Below are positions 13,076 to 18,493 of a DNA stretch of 18,493 bases, piece by piece (position 1 is the first letter of the stretch; the number at the start of each line of letters is the position of its first letter). Position numbers and translations under genes: made by a program. The DNA comes from an uncultured Roseburia sp. (GTDB lineage Bacteria; Bacillota; Clostridia; Lachnospirales; Lachnospiraceae), in contig CAKRDK010000033.1 in NCBI GenBank assembly GCA_934309475.1, positions 1 to 18,493 on the forward strand, given 5' to 3'. Below the pieces are notes generated by a model, which did not search any database, was not told the origin of the DNA, and was given only the letters and a program-made list of their open reading frames with translations.

Positions 13076-13519
13076 TTGAAGAAAACAACCGTTTATGAGA
13101 CGAATTCCCCGGAGGAGACGCATGCGCTTGGAAAAAGCTTTGCAGAGACGGCACAGCCGGGTGATGTATATACATTAGTAGGTGATTTGGGAGTTGGTAA
13201 AACTGTATTTACACAGGGGATTGCGGACGGGCTTGCGATTACAGAACCAATCTGCAGTCCGACTTTTACAATTGTGCAGGTCTATGAAGAGGGAAGAATG
13301 CCATTTTACCATTTTGATGTGTACCGCATCAGCGATTTAGAGGAAATGGATGAAATCGGTTATGAAGATTATTTTTACGGTGAGGGGCTCACGATGATTG
13401 AGTGGGCGAATCTCATCGAGGAGATACTTCCGGCGAGACGGCGTGAGATTACGATAGAGAAAGATTTGGAAAAAGGATTTGATTATCGCAGGATTACGGT
13501 GTGTGATCTGGAAGAGTAG
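13076..13519 (+). CDS. tsaE: TsaE, tRNA t6A37 biosynthesis ATPase (TTG start)
   Basis: The product (147 aa) is the small P-loop ATPase that, with TsaB and TsaD, transfers the threonylcarbamoyl group to A37 of ANN-decoding tRNAs. The Walker A motif GDLGVGKT is at residues 36-43. It is followed by FTQGIADGL, the SPTFTIV strand, FYHFDVYR and the EW of MIEWANLIEE, all family-typical. The start is TTG at 13076: the ATG nearby (13067) is in another frame, and the conserved N-terminus begins with this codon. AAAGG at 13060-13064 lies somewhat far, 11 bases upstream, so translation may be modest. tsaB follows after 15 bases. Length is normal for the family. Confidence 0.94.
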   Translation: MKKTTVYETNSPEETHALGKSFAETAQPGDVYTLVGDLGVGKTVFTQGIADGLAITEPICSPTFTIVQVYEEGRMPFYHFDVYRISDLEEMDEIGYEDYFYGEGLTMIEWANLIEEILPARRREITIEKDLEKGFDYRRITVCDLEE

Positions 13520-13534
13520 GAAGGTGTAATTAAA

Positions 13535-14239
13535 ATGAAAATATTAGGATTAGACAGTTCCGGTTTAGTCGCAAGTGTGGCCGTCATCGAGGATGACAAC
13601 ATGCTTGGGGAATATACCGTGAATTATAAAAAAACACATTCGCAGACGCTGCTTCCGATGTTAGATGAAGTGGCACAGATGATTGAACTGGATTTAGAAT
13701 CTGTGGATGCGATTGCGATAGCAGGCGGACCGGGTTCTTTTACAGGACTTAGAATTGGCTCCGCGACTGCAAAGGGATTGGGACTTGCGCTGAAAAAGCC
13801 GATTGTCAATGTCCCGACTGTGGAAGGGCTTGCCTACAACCTTGTGGGTTGTCCGGAAGTGGTGTGTCCTCTGATGGATGCAAGAAGGAATCAGACATAT
13901 ACAGGGCTTTATACATTTCAGGGAAATGAGATGACAACGCTCAAAGAGCAATGCGCTGTCGGAATTGATGAAATTATAGATACCATTAATACGACTGGCA
14001 GGGAAGTGGTATTCTTAGGAGACGGCGTGCCGGTGTTCCGGGACTATATCGCAGAACATTGTAAGGTGCCATATCGTTTTGCTCCGGCACATATGAACAA
14101 ACAGCGTGCAGGTGCTGTTGCGGTTCTTGGAATGAAGTATTTTTCCGAGGGCAGATATGAGTCCGCAGCAGAGCACAAGCCGGAATATTTAAGACTCTCG
14201 CAGGCAGAGCGTGAGAGATTGGAAAAACAAAAATGCTGA
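13535..14239 (+). CDS. tsaB: TsaB, tRNA t6A37 biosynthesis dimerisation partner
   Basis: The product (234 aa) has the ASKHA-type fold of TsaB. It has the N-terminal MKILGLDSSG strand and the signature GGPGSFTGLR at residues 64-73, within AIAGGPGSFTGLRIGSATAKGL. CPLMDARRNQTYTGLY follows. TsaB is a catalytically inactive paralogue of TsaD that scaffolds the TsaBDE complex. Its gene follows tsaE closely and overlaps rimI by 7 bases, giving the common tsaE-tsaB-rimI order. tsaD itself lies 2.3 kb downstream rather than directly next, with three other genes inserted. Confidence 0.95.
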   Translation: MKILGLDSSGLVASVAVIEDDNMLGEYTVNYKKTHSQTLLPMLDEVAQMIELDLESVDAIAIAGGPGSFTGLRIGSATAKGLGLALKKPIVNVPTVEGLAYNLVGCPEVVCPLMDARRNQTYTGLYTFQGNEMTTLKEQCAVGIDEIIDTINTTGREVVFLGDGVPVFRDYIAEHCKVPYRFAPAHMNKQRAGAVAVLGMKYFSEGRYESAAEHKPEYLRLSQAERERLEKQKC

Positions 14240-14670
14240 CCGTCAGAGAAATGAAAATGGAAGACTTAGACAGAGTCAGTGCATTAGAGGCATCTGTTTT
14301 TTCCATGCCGTGGAGCCGGGAAGGATTTGCAGCATCGCTGTCCGGACCGGATGGAATGTTTCTTATTGTGGAAGAAGAGAAAACGGTAATCGGATACTGC
14401 GGGATGATTGTCTCCGTTGAGGAAGGCGAGATTACAAATGTTGCAGTAGATCCGGCGGCAAGGCGAAAGGGAGCAGGAGATATGCTCATTCGTGAAGCGA
14501 TTCGCAGAGCACAGGCAAAAGGAATCGGGCGCATTGTACTAGAAGTCCGCGTTTCGAATCATGCTGCGATTCATCTCTACGAGAAAAACGGATTCGTGAC
14601 CGTTGGCACGAGAAAAGGATTCTACGAGAAGCCGCGGGAAGATGCCCTAGTTATGATATATGGCCAGTAA
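14233..14670 (+). CDS. rimI: RimI, ribosomal protein S18-alanine N-acetyltransferase (GNAT)
   Basis: The product (145 aa) is a GNAT-fold acetyltransferase. The acetyl-CoA pyrophosphate-binding motif R77-R-K-G80-A-G82 follows the strand ITNVAVDPAA. RimI-type features include the early FSMPWS turn (about 23-28), E104 in LEVRVSN, and the HLYEKNGF segment with Tyr116. RimI acetylates the N-terminal Ala of ribosomal protein S18. Its gene is regularly found between tsaB and tsaD in Firmicutes, which supports the call over other GNAT enzymes. The ATG overlaps the end of tsaB, with GGAAAA upstream, so translation is probably coupled. Confidence 0.92.
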   Translation: MLTVREMKMEDLDRVSALEASVFSMPWSREGFAASLSGPDGMFLIVEEEKTVIGYCGMIVSVEEGEITNVAVDPAARRKGAGDMLIREAIRRAQAKGIGRIVLEVRVSNHAAIHLYEKNGFVTVGTRKGFYEKPREDALVMIYGQ

Positions 14671-14679
14671 TTTCCTATG

Positions 14680-14707
14680 TTCAAAGCGGGGGAAGATTCG
14701 CTATAAT
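14680..14707 (+). promoter_or_regulatory. Candidate internal promoter before the zinc-finger-like gene
   Basis: TTCAAA (14680-14685) and a consensus TATAAT (14702-14707) are separated by 16 bp. It lies in the 78-bp gap after rimI and could start a unit comprising the small protein, rnz, the DUF6715-like gene and tsaD. Confidence 0.5.
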
Positions 14708-14748
14708 GACGAGGGAACCAGACACAAGCAGAACAGGAGGAGAAGAGG

Positions 14749-14976
14749 ATGAGCCGGACGGAAAAGAAAATAATCTGTAACCAGTGTGGAAAAGAAATCA
14801 GACAGGCGGGAGAATTTGCACCGGACTTTTTAGAGATAGAAAAGACATGGGGCTATTTCTCAGACGGAAAAGATGGACAGATGCATCGGATTATGCTGTG
14901 CGAGCAGTGTTATGATGCGTGGATTTCCGGATTCACACAGCCTGTGGAGGTAGAAGAGGTTACAGAGTTGATGTAA
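14749..14976 (+). CDS. Small protein with two CxxC motifs, probable zinc-binding, function unknown
   Basis: The product (75 aa) has C10-x2-C13 and C51-x2-C54, a spacing suited to one four-Cys zinc site holding two short hairpins. Between them are an acidic/aromatic stretch (EFAPDFLEIEKTWGYFSDGKDG) and the segment MHRIMLCEQCYDAWISGF. I do not recognise a named family. A perfect AGGAGG (14735-14740) sits eight bases before the ATG. The stop codon TAA overlaps the AAAGGAG site of rnz, so the two are likely translationally coupled. A role linked to tRNA processing is only a guess from position. It is small but well supported by its ribosome binding site, codon use and Cys pattern. Confidence 0.8.
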   Translation: MSRTEKKIICNQCGKEIRQAGEFAPDFLEIEKTWGYFSDGKDGQMHRIMLCEQCYDAWISGFTQPVEVEEVTELM

Positions 14977-14986
14977 AGGAGAATTC

Positions 14987-15895
14987 ATGTTAGACGTATG
15001 CCTTTTAGGAACAGCGGGAATGATGCCGCAGCCGAACCGCTGGCTGACGGCTGCGATGCTGCGATATAACGGAAGCAGTCTCTTGATTGATTGTGGTGAG
15101 GGAACGCAGATTGCAATCAAAGAAAAAGGATTAACATTTAAACCTATCGATGTAATCTGTTTTACGCATTATCACGCAGACCATATCAGCGGACTGCCGG
15201 GGTTACTGCTTACCATGGGGAATGCGGAGCGTACAGAGCCGTTGACCATGGTGGGACCAAAAGGGTTAGAGAGGGTTATTAATGCCTTGAGAACCATTGC
15301 GCCGGAACTTCCGTTTGAAATAAAATTTATAGAATTGACAGAGCCGGAAGAAGAGTTAGAATTGTATGGCTATCACATTCATGCATTTCGGGTAAATCAT
15401 AAGGTGACGTGTTATGGTTACAGTGTTGAAATCAAGCGCGCCGGGAGATTTGAGGTGGAACGTGCAAGAGAGCATGAGATTCCTCAGAAATATTGGAGTG
15501 TTTTACAGCGTGGTGAGGAAGTGGTTGACGAGGAAAGACACTTTACGCCGGATATGGTGTTAGGACCGCCGCGTAAAGGAATCAAGATAACATACTGTAC
15601 GGACACAAGACCAACGGAGTCGTTGGTGAAATCCGCAGAAAAGTCAGATTTGTTAATCTGCGAAGGCATGTATGCGGAGAAAGAGAAAATTGCAAAGGCA
15701 AAGCAGTACAAGCATATGACATTTTATGAGGCAGCGGAAGTTGCCGCAAAAGCAGGCGTAAAGGAAATGTGGCTGACACATTTTTCTCCATCGCTTGTGC
15801 GGGCAGAGGACTATATGCCTCAGGTGAGAAAAATTTTCGAAGCATCCTATCTTGGGAAAGATGGAAAAAGTGTAGAACTTGTTTTTGAGGATTAG
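14987..15895 (+). CDS. rnz: Ribonuclease Z, tRNA 3'-end endonuclease
   Basis: The product (302 aa) is a metallo-beta-lactamase-fold enzyme that cleaves tRNA precursors 3' of the discriminator base. The metal-binding motif H61-Y-H63-A-D65-H66 is present. Downstream are the FRVNHKV histidine, the CTDTRP aspartate and the THFSP histidine that complete the two-zinc site. The N-terminal LLGTAGMMPQPNRW and the LPGLLLTMG region are as in bacterial RNase Z. It starts at ATG 14987 with AAAGGAG five bases ahead, overlapping the stop of the preceding small gene. Lying among tsaE-tsaB-rimI and tsaD, it makes this a tRNA maturation neighbourhood. Confidence 0.93.
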   Translation: MLDVCLLGTAGMMPQPNRWLTAAMLRYNGSSLLIDCGEGTQIAIKEKGLTFKPIDVICFTHYHADHISGLPGLLLTMGNAERTEPLTMVGPKGLERVINALRTIAPELPFEIKFIELTEPEEELELYGYHIHAFRVNHKVTCYGYSVEIKRAGRFEVERAREHEIPQKYWSVLQRGEEVVDEERHFTPDMVLGPPRKGIKITYCTDTRPTESLVKSAEKSDLLICEGMYAEKEKIAKAKQYKHMTFYEAAEVAAKAGVKEMWLTHFSPSLVRAEDYMPQVRKIFEASYLGKDGKSVELVFED

Positions 15896-15934
15896 AAACA
15901 GTAAGATACGAAGCGAAAGAGCGGGAGGTAGCAT

Positions 15935-16510
15935 ATGAAGAAGGTACGAGTTGTAATTGTAGCGATTATTTGTGTGAGTGCGATAGTAGCAAGTTATTAT
16001 TATGTGACGGTAAAAAACAAAAACACCAAGGAAACGGTGGAACTTACAGAGATTGATAAGATTACCACGACGGATTTGGACAAGAATTATCCGGAGACAC
16101 CACGTGAAGTAGTGAAACTATATAACCGGATTATCGCTTGTTTTTATAAAGATGATTACACGGAAGACCAGCTCTATGAACTGGGCGATCAGGCGAGAAA
16201 GCTTTTTGATGACGAATTGTTAGAGAATAATCCGAGAAATCAATACTTTGCAGATTTAAAAACAGAGATTGATGATTACAAAGAACAGGGAAAATACATT
16301 TCGCAGTCAAATGTATGCAGCAGCAATGATGTGCTCTATAAGACAGTAGATGGCGACAAGTGTGCTTATGTGACGGCGTCTTACTTTATCAAGGGCGACG
16401 ATAATTACAGCAAGACATATCAGGAATATGTATTAAGAAAAGACGAGGATGGAAACTGGAAGATTCTGGTATTCTATCAGGTAGAAGGAGATTCTTCAGA
16501 TGAGCAGTAA
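15935..16510 (+). CDS. Membrane-anchored DUF6715-like protein, function unknown
   Basis: The product (191 aa) has one N-terminal membrane segment (about 4-23) without a lipobox or clear cleavage site. A Lys/Thr-rich linker and a soluble, probably extracellular domain rich in Asp, Glu, Tyr and Lys follow. The domain begins with the [48 protein letters not shown] region and ends with a beta-rich YVTASYF...[20 protein letters not shown] stretch, somewhat like the NTF2-type folds of secreted proteins. I assign it tentatively to DUF6715. GGGAGG lies six bases before the ATG. Its last 11 bases overlap tsaD, and the tsaD ribosome binding site lies inside this gene, so expression of the two is linked. 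Confidence 0.75.
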   Translation: MKKVRVVIVAIICVSAIVASYYYVTVKNKNTKETVELTEIDKITTTDLDKNYPETPREVVKLYNRIIACFYKDDYTEDQLYELGDQARKLFDDELLENNPRNQYFADLKTEIDDYKEQGKYISQSNVCSSNDVLYKTVDGDKCAYVTASYFIKGDDNYSKTYQEYVLRKDEDGNWKILVFYQVEGDSSDEQ

Positions 16511-17528
16511 GGAAGAAGTAAAGATTTTAGCAATTGAAAGTTCGTGTGATGAGACGGCAGCGGCAGTTGTTGTGAATGGACGTGACGTGCGTTCCAATGT
16601 CATTTCATCGCAGATAGATTTACACACATTATATGGAGGTGTTGTACCTGAAATTGCCTCCAGAAAACATATTGAGAAAATAAATCAGGTAATCGAACAG
16701 GCGTTAGAGCAGGCGAACATGACGTTAGATGACATTGACGCAATTGGCGTCACCTATGGACCGGGACTTGTAGGTGCACTGTTGGTTGGCGTGGCAGAAG
16801 CAAAAGCCATCAGCTATGCCAAAAAAATCCCGTTGGTTGGTGTCCATCACATTGAGGGACATATCAGCGCAAATTATATTGAAAATAAAGAACTGGAGCC
16901 GCCATTTTTGTGCCTGGTAGTATCCGGCGGACATACACATCTTGTCAAGGTACTAGACTATGGAAAATACGAGATACTGGGAAGAACGAGAGACGATGCG
17001 GCAGGAGAAGCGTTTGATAAAGTGGCGCGTGCAATCGGACTTGGTTATCCGGGTGGACCGAAAATCGAACGTGTTTCCAAAGAGGGCAATCCGCATGCAA
17101 TCGAATTTCCACGTGCGAAGATTGCGGACGGTCCTTATGATTTCAGTTTTAGCGGTTTGAAATCGGCAGTGTTAAATTATCTGAACGGATGCCAGATGAA
17201 GGGCATCGAGATTGTGCAGGCAGATGTTGCAGCATCATTCCAGAAATCGGTGACAGACGTATTGGTTGGAAATGCAATGAAAGCCATTGATGAATTTAAG
17301 ATGGACAAATTTGCGATAGCGGGCGGAGTGGCATCTAACGGAACGCTTCGCGAGGAGATGCGCAGAGCCTGTGAAAAGGAAGGTGTTGCGTTCTATCACC
17401 CATCTCCGATTTTTTGCACGGACAATGCGGCAATGATTGGTGTCGCTGCCTATTATGATTTCATGGCTGGAAAACGTGATGGATTGGATTTGAATGCTGT
17501 TCCAAACTTAAAGCTCGGAGAACGCTAA
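16500..17528 (+). CDS. tsaD: TsaD, tRNA N6-adenosine threonylcarbamoyltransferase
   Basis: The product (342 aa) is the catalytic subunit that moves the threonylcarbamoyl group from TC-AMP to A37 of tRNA. It is a Kae1/YgjD-family ASKHA protein, with the N-terminal [16 protein letters not shown] and the [11 protein letters not shown] loop. Metal-binding H117 and H121 lie in HHIEGH, followed by [20 protein letters not shown] and the late [11 protein letters not shown]. Asp308 in CTDNAAM is the third metal ligand. The start overlaps the end of the previous gene, with AAGGAG (16485-16490) nine bases ahead. TsaB and TsaE partners are encoded upstream; the TsaC/Sua5 enzyme that makes TC-AMP is not in the window. 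Confidence 0.97.
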   Translation: MSSKEEVKILAIESSCDETAAAVVVNGRDVRSNVISSQIDLHTLYGGVVPEIASRKHIEKINQVIEQALEQANMTLDDIDAIGVTYGPGLVGALLVGVAEAKAISYAKKIPLVGVHHIEGHISANYIENKELEPPFLCLVVSGGHTHLVKVLDYGKYEILGRTRDDAAGEAFDKVARAIGLGYPGGPKIERVSKEGNPHAIEFPRAKIADGPYDFSFSGLKSAVLNYLNGCQMKGIEIVQADVAASFQKSVTDVLVGNAMKAIDEFKMDKFAIAGGVASNGTLREEMRRACEKEGVAFYHPSPIFCTDNAAMIGVAAYYDFMAGKRDGLDLNAVPNLKLGER

Positions 17529-17569
17529 AAAATAGAACCTGGCAGGTAAGGGGAAGCTGGAAAATAGAA

Positions 17570-17588
17570 GAATCTGACAAGCAGATTC
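17570..17588 (+). other. Small hairpin in the tsaD-ispD gap
   Basis: GAATCTG (17570-17576) pairs with CAGATTC (17582-17588) over a 5-nt loop. No T-run follows; the GGAGG just after it is about 19 bases before the ispD ATG. The role is unknown and it may be chance. Confidence 0.3.
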
Positions 17589-17612
17589 GGAGGATAAAGG
17601 ACGAGACAGAGA

Positions 17613-18296
17613 ATGAAATATACGGCAATTGTACTGGCGGCAGGAAGTGGAAGCAGAATGCAGTCCAAAGTAAAAAAACAATATATGCTCTTGGATGGGA
17701 AACCGATTTTATACTATGCGCTGGAAGTGTTTGAAAAGAGTGCTGTAGATGAAGTGATTCTGGTGGTTAGTCCGGGGGAAGCTTCCTATTGTAAAAAAGA
17801 AATTGTTGAGAAATATTGTTTTCAAAAAGTGACGCGGATTGTAGAGGGCGGAAAAGAACGCTACAATTCCGTCTTTGAAGGGCTTAAGGCAGCACAGGAT
17901 GCAGACTATGTGTTAATTCACGATGGAGCGCGTCCTTTTATAACGCCAGAGATTATAGAACGGGCTATGAAGGGTGTGCGGGAATACCGTGCGTGCGTAG
18001 TAGGAATGCCGGTGAAAGATACGATAAAGATTACAGACAAAGAGGGATATTCGAAAGAGACTCCGGAACGGAAAAATGTCTGGATGATTCAGACGCCGCA
18101 ATGTTTTGAATACCGTCTGATTTATGATGCATATCAGAAGATGTTACAGAATGAGGATACGGCAATTACAGACGATGCGATGGTGTTAGAGCGCATTTCG
18201 CATATTCCGGTAAAACTGTTAGAGGGCAGTTACCGCAATATAAAAATCACGACACCGGAGGACTTGCTTGTTGCACAGGCATATTTAAACGGGTAA
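17613..18296 (+). CDS. ispD: IspD, 2-C-methyl-D-erythritol 4-phosphate cytidylyltransferase
   Basis: The product (227 aa) forms CDP-methylerythritol from MEP and CTP, the third step of the MEP route to isoprenoid precursors, in the cytoplasm. The CTP-binding loop LAAGSGSRM (residues 8-16, Arg15) and K22 in KKQY are present. H103-D-G-A-R-P108 follows, with Asp104 matching the metal-binding Asp. PVKDTIK, IQTPQCF and the C-terminal EGSYRNIKITTPEDL complete the IspD pattern. The similar TarI ribitol-phosphate enzyme is less likely, given these motifs and no teichoic acid genes nearby. The start is supported by AAAGGA 11 bases upstream. No terminator is seen after the stop. Confidence 0.92.
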   Translation: MKYTAIVLAAGSGSRMQSKVKKQYMLLDGKPILYYALEVFEKSAVDEVILVVSPGEASYCKKEIVEKYCFQKVTRIVEGGKERYNSVFEGLKAAQDADYVLIHDGARPFITPEIIERAMKGVREYRACVVGMPVKDTIKITDKEGYSKETPERKNVWMIQTPQCFEYRLIYDAYQKMLQNEDTAITDDAMVLERISHIPVKLLEGSYRNIKITTPEDLLVAQAYLNG

Positions 18297-18351
18297 TACG
18301 GGGTGTTTTGATTGCAAATTGAAATAAAATAGAAAAAATGTAAAAAACTTA

Positions 18352-18380
18352 TTGACATATTTTAATTCAGATGTTAGAAT
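18352..18380 (+). promoter_or_regulatory. Strong stable-RNA promoter of the tRNA-Ser gene
   Basis: A consensus TTGACA (18352-18357), 17 bp, and TAGAAT (18375-18380), itself preceded by TGT to give an extended -10. Transcription from near 18387 gives a leader of about 30 bases. That leader holds a small hairpin, GCACT (18388-18392) with AGTGC (18398-18402), which would be removed with the 5' leader by RNase P. Confidence 0.85.
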
Positions 18381-18416
18381 ATGTCTTGCACTGATTGAGT
18401 GCGAACAAAATAATAC

Positions 18417-18493
18417 GGAGAGGTATCGAAGTGGTCATAACGAGGCGGTCTTGAAAACCGTTTGTCCGCAAGGGCGCGTGGGTTCGAATCCCA
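18417..18493 (+). tRNA. tRNA-Ser (anticodon UGA), 3' end cut by the window
   Basis: The sequence starts with the acceptor strand GGAGAGG and then T8-A9. A D-arm (TCGAAGTGGTCATAACGA) and the anticodon loop CTTGAAA with anticodon TGA at 18452-18454 follow. A long variable arm (TGTCCGCAAGGGCG), typical of class II tRNA-Ser, precedes the start of the T-arm with GGTTCGAATCC. The window ends inside or just after the T-stem, so the 3' acceptor strand is missing. It reads UCN serine codons. Confidence 0.95.

Noticed and set aside
13986..14534. 182-codon minus-strand frame across tsaB and rimI
   Set aside because: It overlaps two well-supported genes, and the Ser/Pro-rich translation is typical of an antisense shadow.
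14749..14976. Reading the small CxxC protein as a spurious short frame
   Set aside because: The perfect AGGAGG, regular Cys spacing and stop/ribosome-site overlap with rnz all argue that it is a real gene, so it was kept.
17613..18296. Ribitol-5-phosphate cytidylyltransferase (TarI) as an alternative to IspD
   Set aside because: The motif set (HDGARPF, PVKDTIK, EGSYRNIKITTPEDL) fits IspD, and no teichoic acid genes are nearby.

Overview
The window reads as chromosome from a Gram-positive anaerobe of the Clostridia, most likely a butyrate-forming Lachnospiraceae. The evidence is a bcd-etfB-etfA operon, strong AGGAGG-type ribosome binding sites, moderate-to-low GC, an FMN riboswitch in front of ribU, and the Firmicutes-style tsaE-tsaB-rimI...tsaD neighbourhood. 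Assignments rest on motif and family recognition by reading; no database search was run. I see no transposase, integrase, CRISPR array, prophage gene or broken gene. Both ends cut genes: bcd at the left and a tRNA-Ser at the right.

Layout. 1-2491: 3' end of bcd, then etfB and etfA, the electron-bifurcating butyryl-CoA dehydrogenase complex, closed by a strong terminator (2513-2575). 2603-4973: a lone cytoplasmic GH3 beta-glycosidase behind an extended -10 promoter and a GntR-type palindrome, followed by a terminator. 5077-6080: an Mrp/NBP35-type Fe-S carrier ATPase as a single-gene unit with promoter and terminator. 6082-7337: a LytTR regulator and a LiaF-like membrane protein with an ATGA overlap, preceded by two identical 11-bp repeats 21 bp apart just upstream of the -35 box. 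This is the layout of an autoregulated LytTR regulatory system. 7336-9059: three small membrane-protein genes (DUF975, DUF2752, DUF4190-like) arranged minus/plus/minus, with interleaved divergent promoters and abutting convergent stops. 9102-11520: tex. 11539-12513: promoter, FMN riboswitch, terminator and ribU (riboflavin uptake S-component).

12524-17528 is a co-directional run: a YcxB-like membrane protein, tsaE, tsaB, rimI, a small CxxC/CxxC protein, RNase Z, a membrane-anchored DUF6715-like protein and tsaD. Three of these genes make the t6A37 tRNA modification, and RNase Z matures tRNA 3' ends, so the cluster looks like a tRNA-maturation neighbourhood with two uncharacterised proteins in it. 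ispD (MEP isoprenoid pathway) follows, then a strong stable-RNA promoter driving tRNA-Ser(UGA), which runs off the end.

Most genes are housekeeping. The parts most worth follow-up are the LytTR/LiaF-like pair with its operator, the compact overlapping transcription architecture of the DUF975/DUF2752/DUF4190/tex region, and the small zinc-finger-like protein translationally coupled to RNase Z.
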